In this document: piece by piece, positions 49,638 through 61,800 of the stretch
Layout: every line of letters starts with the position of its first letter
Numbering within the stretch: the first letter of the stretch is position 1
DNA from: Climacteris rufus
Lineage: Eukaryota; Chordata; Aves; Passeriformes; Climacteridae
Length of the DNA: 64,000 nucleotides
Assembly: GCA_013398175.1 (NCBI GenBank)
Contig: VZRZ01001926.1
Span: forward strand, 282,598-346,597
Direction of reading: 5' to 3'
Made by a program: the position numbers and the translations under genes
The notes under the pieces: model-generated
Told to the model about the DNA's origin: nothing
What the model saw: only the letters and a program-made list of their open reading frames with translations
The model's database searches: none

Positions 49638-50526
49638 GAAAAGATCCTGCAATAGTTTAGTTCCCTGTCCAATTTATTAGCTTTCTGTCACCCTCTTAGA
49701 TATTGCCAGATTCCTGAAACACTACAGTTCTTTTATCTTCATTTTATGTATGTGACACTTGATAAATAATTTGATAGCACTTCATGGTGAAATGAACTCC
49801 CCTCAAATAAAAATTCTCTGTCCTCCCACCTCTGACCCCACTCCTAACTCCAAATCAGCAACAGACCCCAAGGACCAAGGTTATGAATTCATATCAATTC
49901 GAAAAGAAATTTTAAAAAATTTAAGTGAGCACAAGAAACTATCTGCCCTTTAAAAACAGACAGAGGCTTAGATCTGCTCCAAAGTACTTTCAAACACTCT
50001 TCAGGCATAAAAGCTATCCCACCTGGACATCCTATCTGATGGATGCTTCCTGGGTATCTTCAAACTGCATCAACAAGGGCAGTTTCTGTAGCTCTGTCTG
50101 CAAGTTGTGAGTAACTATGTGGCTATAAATTCAAGATTCAGCTATCCTCTGACTTTATTTCAGGTTTTTGCAAGGAGAGGCAAAAATCTTTGGGACTGAA
50201 ATTCCATGCGGCTTAGCTTTAGTTCAAGCAGCCTTTGGCATCTCTTTTATGAGAAGCTCCCAATCACTTTAGATCCTTGTAGAAGTTTTCACAGCCAGAT
50301 GATGTCTCATGGGAAAAAGGTGAATAAAGAGCTGTCTTTATCTTTAGTGGGCAGCACATTTAAAGCAATACTTCTTTTCTGGATCTTCAGTGTAACAGAG
50401 TGGTACTAGAGGAATAACTATAGTCTAACATCTGATACTTGGGATCCTGAAAAAAGAGAGCAAACTTCCTATCAGATCTAAGTTAAGAATAAAGGTTGTA
50501 TAAATACTAACATCAAAAGCTGGTAG
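49638..50526. other. Unannotated unique sequence
   Basis: Nothing recognisable. Open frames are about 60 codons. Confidence 0.5.
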
Positions 50527-50640
50527 AAAAACCCAAACAAACAAGCAAATGAACAAACAAACAAACAAAAAAACAGAAAGACACACACACACAGAAACAA
50601 GAACGCACAAAACAAAACAAAACGAAAACACAACAAAGAG
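50527..50640. repeat. (AAAC)n / (AC)n / (AAAAC)n low-complexity run
   Basis: About 114 bp of AAAC, AC and AAAAC units with interruptions. The minus-strand frame reads a Phe/Val/Cys/Leu repeat that is not a real protein. Confidence 0.93.
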
Positions 50641-51784
50641 AAATTAAGATAGGAAAAAACTCCAGTTATGCTGTCTGGATGCTAAAAGCAACAGATAAGA
50701 AAAACAGTTGGGTGAATAAAGAAAGACATACTCACTCACCTCACACTTTCCCATCAGAGCAAGAAATCATTGCCCAAGAGTGGAGATTAACATGGACCTG
50801 AGAAAAAAATCTGAATTGCACATTGATGCTTATTTACAACACAAAACTGAGAAACCAGGAAATCTTGGAAGACTACGTAGGAATTTTATCCTCAGAAATC
50901 TGTCACACTATGTGCTCCTGAAAAATAATTGATAGAAAATAATAACTATCTCTGTAAATAAGGAATGTGAGAACAAGACAAGGTGAAGACACGCTAAACT
51001 CAGGGCCAGCATACACAACGTCCTAAATTATATGCCTCGACTGAGAGAAATTTAGTGTCAGCAGCTCTTCAGAGGGAATAAGAACAAGGAGGTATCAGAG
51101 AGCAATCTGAGGAATGATGACTTGGAAAAGAAATTTACCTACAAGATAAACAAGGTCTTTTAGTAGGGGTTTAAGCAGGAGTCACAGTACTGCAGTCCAC
51201 ATGACAGAACAATGATGGAAGGAGCTGCGCCCCACCTGCTTGCTCAGCTCTTTCTTTTCCAGGGTCACCAAATACTAAATCCAGCTCCTAAAGTACCACC
51301 AACAGCTCATCTGCCACACAGAATGGAGCAGCATCGACTCTTTCAGACCCAAGTAACCATTCCTCAATTACACATATCTGTATGATGAATATGGATACAG
51401 ATGGGTGAAGTCTGGGAAAAAAAGTAAATAGGGAAATGAAGATGAACTGTGAAAAGTGAAGGGAGCAAAGATGCAAAGAATTATAAAGTCAGAGCTGGAC
51501 AGATGGGAACAAGCTGCTGAAGTCCTCTTACATTTTTTTTTTATTAAATGAGTCATTTATTTCCAAATGCCAAAATGACTGTGTCCAAAAAAACTGTTCA
51601 TTAAGGGTCAGGTAAACACTGAGATAACAGAGCTTTTCCAATGTTTCTGTAGGAACAAACTGACCATAAAAGTGCTAACTACTTCTTCAAATGGTTAATT
51701 CAATACAGACGTATCCATCTGCAGAAGGATGGCAAACCAGGACACATTTGTGGATGTGGATGTACAGAGCCCTGAGTTCACCTG
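50641..51784. other. Unannotated AT-rich sequence
   Basis: No gene or repeat is recognised. A T-run lies near 51534-51541. Confidence 0.5.
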
Positions 51785-52209
51785 TCTCTGATAGTAAAAT
51801 GGAGGGAGATAAGGAGTGAACAGATTTTGCCTTGCTGACATTCATATCCCAAGGAACACATCCACTTCAAGGTTTGAGTGGTAGGACAGTAAAACACTAC
51901 CCAATTTTGTGACCTTAGAGGAACATAACTGCACTCAATACATCAGAAATGAGTTTCATATAACCAGTCTTCTGCCTTTCTGTGCAAATGAAATGTCTCT
52001 GATATTAGTAAAATGGAGGGAGATAAGGAGAGAACAGATTTTGCCTTGCTGACATTCATATCCCAAGGAACACATCCACTTCAAGGTTTGAGTGGTAGGA
52101 CAGTAAAACACTACCCAATTTTGTGACCTTAGAGGAACATAACTGCACTCAATACATCAGAAATGAGTTTCATATAACCAGTCTTCTGCCTTTCTGTGCA
52201 AATGAAATG
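51785..52209. repeat. Near-identical tandem duplication (211 + 214 bp)
   Basis: Copy 1 spans 51785-51995 and copy 2 spans 51996-52209. They start TCTCTGATA and end AAATGAAATG, and differ only by a 3-bp insertion (TTA) near the start of copy 2 and one T/A substitution about 30 bp in. The sequence is otherwise unique in the window and has no transposon hallmark. Confidence 0.97.
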
Positions 52210-53757
52210 GGATGTAAGTTGAGAATTGACATCCTGATGACAGGTAAGAGAAGACAAAATTTGAAAGAACTTCTGCACTTCCCTCCACCATACCCACAAA
52301 ACTAGGCTCATTTACACTGGAGGGAACCTCTGGGCTCAGTTCCCATCCAAACGAGAAGCTGCTCCAACTAATGACTTGCTAAAACTGAGAAAGGCAATAA
52401 AAGAGCTGGGCTAACTTAGCAGACACAAAACTGGAATTAAAGGTCTGAGTGGAGGAGTTTTAGGACTGAAGTGCTGGAAAAAATGGCAAAGCATCCCTAA
52501 GACATGTTTCCCACTAGAAATTGGAGGTGAACTGGATAAAAGACAGTATAGAGCTCTTGGATTAGCACCTTAAGTGACATGCATCAAGGGAAACTAGTGA
52601 GGGACTAAATATAACTTTGTGGCTTCTGCAGTCACACCAGTAGGTTTGCACAGGGAGCACCAGATCAGGGTTCAATAATGCTTGCCAGCACGACAAAAAA
52701 GTGGCAATCCAGATGTGTGTGAATTTGGGTTTCAGACAGTTTTATTTGACAGCATTTCCAAGAGCCTCTGTATTTTTGAGCTCATCCTTTTTGCAGCCTG
52801 TGTTTCTGAGTGCCACTCCTTTTTTCATTTAAAGCAACAAATATTGTCAGTTTTTAAATTGGGAGTACACACAGACCTGAAATACAGTAGGCTGGTGAGA
52901 TGCTATTAGAACCTTTGCATCATAGTCCACTAGAATATTTCAGTTCAGTTCTGTATGCTTTTGGTACTTCTGAATTATTGTATAATAAAACTAAAGGTGT
53001 TCTGTGTTCTTATCATTTACTGATAAGAAAACCATCAGTCTTACAAGCTCGGGCACTAGTATTCATGTATACCTTGGTTTTGATCATGAAGCATATCTTT
53101 TAGCAGGAAATTAAAATCTCCTGTGGAAGAATATCAAACCCATGCTTACAAAGACCATCAGTGGAAAACATAGCTGACGTCTCTTCAGAGGATTTAACTT
53201 GATGGTGTCACATTAATCACCTCTGAAGTAAAGGAATGACTCATAATTTTTTTCCATTACCTTGTGTTTGATTTTTTAGCATTGCAAAAATGTATGGGCC
53301 AGGACCATGGATCATAAATCTCATCAGACTTGCAGACAGGACTTTGAGTGGTTTTTGCAATGCTACACTTCATGCTGGCCTTTTTCTTCTGATTATAAAA
53401 ATCTGTTTCAAATACTGGTATTTCTGAAGCATCAATGTTTTCAACCTTCTGTACTTTTGAAAATAATGCTCCCATCATTCCTTATAGATAGTAAAATTGA
53501 TTTATAAGGCTGTTCCACATTGTCTAGGACATTCTCAGACCTATTTGCTTTTCAATGAAGTGAGTAAAAACCACTGTATACTAACACCCAAACAGATAAC
53601 AGGAAAATCTTCTTGATAATGCAGCAAAACATTTGTAGAGTAAAAGTTTACAGGATCATTTAAAGAAGCAAGGGAAATCTTTGTTTCATAGCAGCACTTA
53701 CTATCTAACAAAGGTGAATTAGAAATGTGCTTCATGTGTCCAGAAATCCCGAGATGT
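52210..53757. other. Unannotated AT-rich sequence
   Basis: No supported gene. Frames of 60-75 codons show no family resemblance. Confidence 0.5.
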
Positions 53758-53798
53758 TTCCCTTCCCTTCCCTTCCCTTCCCTTCCCTTCCCAAACCT
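53758..53798. repeat. (CCCTT)n satellite, left edge
   Basis: Seven or so pure CCCTT/CTTCC pentamers run up to the gap, ending in a CCAAACCT variant. On the minus strand this is GGGAA, a G-rich repeat prone to triplex or quadruplex structure. Confidence 0.95.
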
Positions 53799-54426
53799 NN
53801 NNNNNNNNNNNNNNNNNNNNNNNNNNNNNNNNNNNNNNNNNNNNNNNNNNNNNNNNNNNNNNNNNNNNNNNNNNNNNNNNNNNNNNNNNNNNNNNNNNNN
53901 NNNNNNNNNNNNNNNNNNNNNNNNNNNNNNNNNNNNNNNNNNNNNNNNNNNNNNNNNNNNNNNNNNNNNNNNNNNNNNNNNNNNNNNNNNNNNNNNNNNN
54001 NNNNNNNNNNNNNNNNNNNNNNNNNNNNNNNNNNNNNNNNNNNNNNNNNNNNNNNNNNNNNNNNNNNNNNNNNNNNNNNNNNNNNNNNNNNNNNNNNNNN
54101 NNNNNNNNNNNNNNNNNNNNNNNNNNNNNNNNNNNNNNNNNNNNNNNNNNNNNNNNNNNNNNNNNNNNNNNNNNNNNNNNNNNNNNNNNNNNNNNNNNNN
54201 NNNNNNNNNNNNNNNNNNNNNNNNNNNNNNNNNNNNNNNNNNNNNNNNNNNNNNNNNNNNNNNNNNNNNNNNNNNNNNNNNNNNNNNNNNNNNNNNNNNN
54301 NNNNNNNNNNNNNNNNNNNNNNNNNNNNNNNNNNNNNNNNNNNNNNNNNNNNNNNNNNNNNNNNNNNNNNNNNNNNNNNNNNNNNNNNNNNNNNNNNNNN
54401 NNNNNNNNNNNNNNNNNNNNNNNNNN
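53799..54426. other. Assembly gap (628 N)
   Basis: A run of N bounded on both sides by CCCTT-type repeat, so the missing sequence is very probably more of the same array and its true length is unknown. All long open frames in this interval run through N and should be ignored. Confidence 1.
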
Positions 54427-54530
54427 CTTCCCTTCCCGCGCCTTCCCTTCCCGCGCCTTCCCTTCCTGCGCCTTCCCTTCCCGCACCTTCCCTTCCCTTC
54501 CCGTGCCTTCCCTTCCCGCGCCTTCCCTCC
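54427..54530. repeat. (CCCTT)n-derived array with 15-bp higher-order unit
   Basis: Right of the gap the pentamer is organised as 15-bp units, CTTCCCTTCCCGCGC, repeated about seven times with variants (CTGCGC, CGCACC, CGTGCC) and one extra pentamer. The GCGC variant adds CpG sites that the left edge lacks. Confidence 0.95.
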
Positions 54531-55587
54531 TGTCCTACTCTCTCCTCTTTTCTGTATCTCCCTGTTTTCGATCTCTGTTGTTTAGCTGGTTTATTTCACC
54601 CCTTTCCCATATCACCATCAGTGACCTTGGGTGTCACTGTGATGAATAGTGCAATTTTGCACAGCATAATCCATTTGTGAATGATTTTTTACTGACTTTA
54701 GGATTTGTACCAAGTCCTTGAAAAGTGCACACCAACAGAGAACTCTTGACAGAAAAATGGCAACTCCTGACCCTTTAAAAAAGTGGACAGAGTACATACG
54801 TTGCAAATAGGGAGAGAACATGGCAAAACATTAATTTCAACTTGAAGAGTGTAGGGCAAATTGTAAGGAAAACCAGTCAGCACAGTGAGCTAAGGTAAAA
54901 ACAGTAAAAGACAGAATCCATCATCAAAGCAGTCAAAGATTAAACTGGTGAATTTGGAGGAAGGTTTTCAGAAAATCCAAGGGAGAACCAGAACTCCAGT
55001 TTATGATTTAGTGGGATGCATCATTTTTATTACTGGGCCTTATAACTGTCCTCAGAGATCATGTTCATGAAATCTGATGGATTAAAGATCATAGACTAGG
55101 GATAGATATCTGCATTTTTCAGATAATGTGCTGTTACTATGATCCAGGAGCAGGATGTTACTATGAGCAGGATTTCAGGTAACTTGCACCTGGGGAGAGG
55201 CACGGATAGCCATTCCATTTCAAATCAGCTAATCTAAATCTTTGACAATCAATTTCTCTTTTTTTTTTTTTTTTTTCCCCTCCAAGCAGGCTCTTCCTTG
55301 AAGACAAAGTCTTGTTTCAGATTGATGCTGTTGTGTTTTCCTCTTCTCCTCATCCTTATCTTCATACCAGGGGATTACTGCAGCACTGTATTCCCAGACT
55401 GGGTAAAGGATCAGCTTTCAAATATGGAAGAAATATAAGGAGAAAGGGAGAAATTAGGAGAAGAGATTATGCAAAGAAATCTATAGCATCACATCTATAG
55501 TTCACCAAGTCATCAGAAAGATTCTGACAAACCAAAGAAAATCATAAAATGCTTTTAATCAAAGTCAGTATTAAGTATTCATTAAAG
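54531..55587. other. Unannotated sequence with a T18 run
   Basis: No gene is seen. A homopolymer T run lies at 55259-55276. It is followed by CCCC and a frame of 62 codons without family resemblance. Confidence 0.5.
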
Positions 55588-55616
55588 ATATATATATACC
55601 TATATATATATAGGTG

Positions 55617-55648
<32 letters not shown>

Positions 55649-55654
55649 TACATA
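55588..55654. repeat. (TA)n(CA)n compound microsatellite
   Basis: TA runs with a central palindromic ACCTATATATATATAGGT, followed by (CA)n. About 67 bp. Confidence 0.96.
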
Positions 55655-55674
55655 TTGACAATCAAGAGACAGAG

Positions 55675-55705
55675 GAGATCTTCATACAAGTGATATGAAG
55701 ATCTC
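55675..55705. repeat. Perfect 11-bp inverted repeat, 9-nt loop
   Basis: Arms GAGATCTTCAT (55675-55685) and ATGAAGATCTC (55695-55705) are exact reverse complements. The right arm leads into a short TCTTCTATC tandem repeat (55701-55726). Confidence 0.88.
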
Positions 55706-58700
55706 TTCTATCTCTTCTATCTCTTCAAACAAGAGATACGGTTGCTTTATCTGGAGGTTGACAGAGCTCTCAAAGGCTGAATTTTCAAGGACGAATGACT
55801 TGGATGCAGAAGTGGGCTAACACAGCAGCTGAAGGCACTATCTGATTCGAAACACTGAAACCACTTGACTGAAGATAGTTATGACAACAGGGCTACTCCA
55901 GAAAATAAGAAGTACAGTCATGTCTACAGCCTGGGTTTGATTTAGGCAGGGCTATGAAATGCAGAATGAGGTACCAAGTTCATGCTTTACGGCCTTGCAC
56001 AGTGGAATAAGGTTGATTAACAGGAGATTTCCTTTCTTCCGACATGCTGAAATCATTATACCACCGGGATACAACCTCTTGCTCAGATACTTTTACACAT
56101 TCATATCCAGGCCCGTGTGGAAGGAACTCAAGGGTAGATTTTATTCATCTAACATAGTAGTTAAAACATGAACTTTGCTCTAGGCACCAGAATAAGCTCC
56201 ACCTTTGGCTTCTCTTTTATATTGAGTATTTCAACTAAATATTAATTTTAAACTTCTCTATTCTCAGAAAGAAGATGAATCTTAAAACTTACCAACTTCA
56301 GTGCTGAGAAAGAGACACTCACCCACCCGAAGCCTGGTCTAGCAACCCTAACAAACACAGCCTGTTCAGACAGAAAGACACTAAAATTACTTGAGATGCT
56401 TTACATTCCCATTTGGGTGCTATTTGAAGAAGCAGGTAAGAGCAGCACTGCCCAACACTGCTTGCAGTCATTCAGGACCTTGTATGCTCTGTCCTGACAT
56501 ACAGAAGGGCTTCCAGATACCCCTTCTGACTACAAACCCAAAGGAATCAATCAGTAGGCTGACAAACAGGTTTTCATGGGTAGATGTAGGGGTGACATCT
56601 GACAGGATATGGAGACATGCAGTTCAGTTGCAGGAGGACATTAAAAGGACTCACAGTCACTTACTGGATATTGCAATGAGGATTACACACAGTCTGTGCT
56701 GCCCCAAGTAAGAAATTAGAAAACTCCTTCTCACTTCAAGCATCCTCAGTGATATACCATGCTCTCTTGCTTAAAGGAGACTCTGCTTTGCTTATTTGTT
56801 TCCTTTTTGGCTCTTTATATCTTTTTTTAATTAGGGCTTTCTTTAAATAAGATTATGTTTCAGTATGAGATTACCTAAGAAACTGGGACCACTGCCCTTC
56901 ATCCTGTCAGAGACAGGGAGTGAACACAGCTCTGAAGGTATCAGTAGACACTTACAGGCTTGGTTTGTTCTACATTTATCTGTTGTACTTCATTTCTGTT
57001 GCCCTAAATCAGATTCCAAAGATATTTTGGCTTTCTGCAATCCATAAGGATGATGTAGGTAAACAAGGATAATTTAATTAATGTAGGCAGTTTGGCTGCA
57101 AAAAATAAATTGCATCGTTGACTGGCTGAACTCAGAGTTTGCTCCAGAAATGGCCAAACGGTGAGTAACTCCCCTGAAAGAGAATATCCTGAAAGGCCAG
57201 TATTGTTTAACTTCTCTTCTCATACAGGTCTTTTCTGGACCTTTCTCAAAGTGAGTTTCAAACTCGGGGTGATAAGAAAACGTCAACAAAAGCTTTACCC
57301 TACCTGGGACTGTACTGAACACTGGCCAGAGAGAGGAGAAGGGATCCATTTGGGAGTAGAGATAAAGCAGAAGAGAAAGGTCCTTTTTTATTCTTGGTCT
57401 GTGGTGCCTATCTTCAGGCTGTGCATGACCTGGAAGTGCCAGGAATTCGTTAGGAATTAGAAGAGCAGAAGATAGAAGAGACCCACCATTACAAGGCATA
57501 GCTCCTGACAGAAGTATCAGGGATTCATCTAACATGCAAAGTGCTATTCCTCTGACCTTATTCCTTACATTGAGGAGATCTGGGCAGAACTGCAGCTTGC
57601 ATGAAGGAAATATTCTCATTCTCAGACTGAAGAGTTAAGCTAACAAATTTAGTCTGGGTTTTGTTTTTTCCAATGCAGTCAGCTTCTGTGACCTTTTCCT
57701 GATGCACTGTCACCCAGGAAAGAGGTAGAGCTCAAACAACTGGCAGTCTGAGGTGAAAACAAAGGCTCATGGTCTAAGCTACATCCCAGTGCTAAACAGG
57801 GAGGAGTGCATGGAACAGGAGACACGGTCCTTTCCTCAGTCCCCAGGGCTTCACTAACTTCACTGAGATTCATTCTGTGCTGCTGACAAGGATATTGCCT
57901 ATGAAAAACACTCTGAAAGTAGAAACAAACACAAGAATGCAAACCTTATTTAAAATGCTTACTAAATACATTAGTGGCATAATTTTTTAAATCAAACTGA
58001 TTTCTTCTTTTTTTTTGTTTTTAAACAAAGCAGCATTTCCTAACCCAGGAAGCAGAAAAACAAACAAGTGTCTAATGGAATGCTGTCCATGAAATGCAAT
58101 TGATTAAAGCTGCCCTACCTACTGAAACTGTGGATAGGAATTAAACCAAATAAAGTCAGCTCACCCATACGTAGAGCTCTTCATATTAACCCTCATGGGA
58201 TGACCCAACACTGTGCAGATGCAAGGAATCTTGTTAGCACTGACCAGGGAGTGCTGCTTCCTCCTCCGCTCCCTTGTCCTCAGTGACCAGAGGGTGAATT
58301 CCAAAAGAGATGATCCGCTGCTTCAGTGTGTCCAATCCCATAACTAGTACTCCACAGAAGTGGATCTGCACAGCCATCTCAGAGACAGATATTACATTTA
58401 TTCACATTTTCTTGAATGTATGTTTTCTATTACCATAAAGGGACAATTAATGTTTAACACATGACAAGAAGCTAAAAGTGCTCTAAAAATGAGATTATCT
58501 TATTAGAACAGCCAGTCAAGACAGTTACACTTCCAGCATGTGTAGAACTCAAAATGCCTTCCTATAATTTTAATAATCAAAGTAAACATTGGATACCCAT
58601 GAAAAGTATTTTGATCTCAATAGAGAAAAAAATAATCTTGTCAGTGAGAGAGACAAATGCTTCCTGGATACATAGCTGAACACAGATGAACACTATCTGA

Positions 58701-58851
58701 TTTGTAACAGACCAGTAGTTTTTATCTCCTGCGAAACAAAATAATGAAGGAATGAAGAGATCATCTAAATATTTTCTTTCCATTAAAATCGCAGTGTATA
58801 ATTTGGTCTGATCAACAATTATGAAAGTCAAGAGAAGATCCAACAAAGCTG
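55706..58851. other. Unannotated sequence, longest chance frames here
   Basis: No recognisable gene. A 181-codon minus-strand frame (57074-57619) and a 99-codon plus-strand frame (57161-57460) overlap each other. Neither has a domain, signal peptide or codon pattern I can identify. A single exon of an unknown transcript cannot be excluded. Confidence 0.45.
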
Positions 58852-58880
58852 ATTAATTTCTGTGGAATTCAGAAATTAAT
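58852..58880. repeat. Perfect 11-bp inverted repeat, 7-nt loop
   Basis: Arms ATTAATTTCTG (58852-58862) and CAGAAATTAAT (58870-58880). It is followed by TTATGCAATTG and two TTATC/GATAA sites (58890-58920). The AT-rich arms make chance more likely. Confidence 0.85.
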
Positions 58881-61800
58881 TTATGCAATTGCAGATAAAA
58901 GCATCTTATTGGTTTATCTTAATGAGACACCATCAACAGCATATCAGACAGCAGCACTGGTGGTTCATCCACCTGTATGAACTCACTGTTACTCAGGCCA
59001 GTTTATCTGCTCCATAGAAAAGGACCTTTCATTCACACAGTGGTTCAAAACATTGTTCATTTTCATTGGTCAAATAAGCTATAAAAGGGTCACAAAATAG
59101 TATGGTACATATCCACTGGTCAGCAGGCATTACTAAGTTCTGTCATTATTTTACCATAATGTGAGAGAATTCATAATCTTTGAAGATATGATATGCCAAT
59201 ACAGCCAAGCAATGAAATGCTACTGATGCTGTTGGAAACCAGAGAATATGAGAATATGAACAAGTGTGAAGGGCAGCTTATACCATTTTATAATAATAAC
59301 CACTTTTCTTCCTTTAACCAATGTAAAAATTCGCATGACAGTAAATTCTTTATGCTTTGAAAGAACAAGACTGCAGAGTCCTTAAAATAAGACTGTAGCA
59401 AATGAAGCTGCAGATCATTACTCAAAATTTATGTGTCAGCAAACCAAGGAATCAAAGGAGAATTTGAAAGCCTCCTTTGGAGAGCCAAAATATGTTTGTT
59501 AGTTAGTCAAAATGTGAGAGCGCAAAGGCATATTTGTCTATTAAACTGTTTATTAAAAAAAAAAAAGGCAAAAATTTACACACATTCCATATTTGGTTGA
59601 GAAATGGAAATTATATATCCAAGTCTAAACTGGGGAAAAAATTTAATGCATTTGTATCCAACAAGCACTAATGTACTGTTAGTGTTGCTTTTGCTCAGTG
59701 ATGTACAAGCGGTTGCTGTTCACTAGTAATTCGGTATTTTCGAGACAGTTCTCACACTGGCTTTCCTTAGGCCCAGAACTCCAAGTCTTCGTTTCAAAAC
59801 AATAGTGATTCTTGTTACACCCAAACCAAAAGATTTCCTCCTTTTGCCAGTAGTCCATTTGAGGCAGATTTTGACATTATAGTTTGGAAAGAAGTACAGT
59901 CACCAAAAATACTCTTTAATCTCTGAACAAAGATGAATCAAATGTTTTTAAAATGCACTGAAAGATCTGAAGGATTTAGTAATTCTTACTCATTCCAATT
60001 TCCAGTTTCAGAGTTCAATAAATCTCTGCAAATACCTTCCTTCAACACTGTGAAACCTTGATAATTTCAAATATGAATCATGTCCAAGAGATATTACAGA
60101 ACAGTATTTTGCTAGGATCCTGAACTGAAAAGAGGCTGTGATGTATCTTTTTCATTTTCTACAGTAAAATCTCCAAATTACCCACAAGACTCACTCTTCT
60201 ACCTGTGTTTTACCAGAATGCATAACCAAAGCTTGAACATCTTCAGAATGTATACACCCGTCTAGGCTCCCACACTAACCTGGTGTGTTCAGTTCTGTGT
60301 AGTCGACATGCCGCCTTCTTCTCAGGAAGTGTTTTTCTTTCTGCCACCTCTAAGACACAGCACTGGATCCAGTCCCTGCTATGGGCAGATCTCCCCAGGC
60401 ATCACCCAGTCTGTGCCAGTGCTTGTGTTAACTCTTGTTCCCTGACACTTCTGAGACACCAGGACTTTATACAAATTAAGCAGAGGCAGCTTCTCTAAGG
60501 GGAAGACTAAACATTCCTTCTTCAGGTCCACTCAGGTCCAGAAAGAAGCAACCAGAATAAAAGTGTTCTTTTCTGGAAAACCTAGCAAAAAAAGCCTTAA
60601 ATAGTTCTGCTCTTTCTCAGTCAATTTTATCTCCTTACTAAGGAGCACTTAAATTTAAGGGACAATGCTCTTCTCTAAGATGGTACAGGTCATGCCCTCG
60701 CTATCTAACAATGTACAACCCCAAAGCTACTCATTACATACAGAACAGTCTTTTTAAACTAAATGTTTGTTTCTCAGTGACCCCTGACAAAAGATAAGAA
60801 CTGTACTTCTTACCATGAGGCTTTTGACAATAAGAATTTGATAAAGTTAGTAAAAAAAAAATGCAACCACTGATAAAGAAATCATAAATCTCTTAGTCAT
60901 CTGCAAACAAGGATAAACACTAAATAAATTTTACAGAATAATTGCAATCTAAGGCTTTTTTACCTAACACCATTTTATAACTTTAAAAATATTTGCTATT
61001 AAAACTAGATTTAAAACCTGTTTTTTGTTATCTCACACTTTGCTTTGATCCTGGTCAACTTTGCACCAAGGGTGACACTTATTAGACACTAGACACTACT
61101 AGAGGCAGTTACACAACTGTCTAGTTTCCATAGTTAATTCTGTTTTACTTTGTTTCTGCAATTTTCTTCTCATTTTTCTGTAAGGTTTTTCTCCCCCTTT
61201 GCTTAATATTTTCTTTGTATACATACTTTTGTCATCTCTTCCACTGTTTCTCCTCTCTTCTTTATATTTGCAAACTCCCAAATTCCATTCTTGGGAATAT
61301 CCATTTCTTCATCCTCTCCTTTCCTTTTTCTGTGTCCCATTTCTTCCTACTCTGCCTTCTTTTTTTCAGACATGCCTGTTGATTTGTCCAATGCATTTTG
61401 CTCTTCAAACTAGTCCAGACTTCACTTCCAGACTTCACTTTCTTCTCCAGGATTCATCAATCACTTTCTACATTCACAAACATAACTTAAACCCCTCATA
61501 CAGCTGCCTTAGCATGTCCTGTATCCACACAGGAAAGTCTGAACTCACTTCAGACCTGACTTCCAGAATGTAAGTTCTGGAAACTCAGAGAAAAGACTCA
61601 GAGTGCAGTGTCCTAGCACAAAACATACTGTCCCACATGATAAGCAGAGAAACCAGGACTTCTGTGTCCTGAAGAAGGGGATTTCCCCAGTTGCACTAAC
61701 TACAAAGCACTGGTAATATCAGCAAGCAGAGGGAATGGTGGGGATGTGTTCAGTCTGCAGACATCCACCAGCCTGTGCAGCACGAGATGAGCAAGCTGGC

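Noticed and set aside
53719..54680. Open frames of 255-317 codons
   Set aside because: They are mostly N, with pentamer repeat at both ends.
57074..57619. 181-codon minus-strand frame as a gene
   Set aside because: No domain or family resemblance, no supporting splice or promoter context, and it overlaps an open frame on the other strand. Expected by chance in 64 kb.
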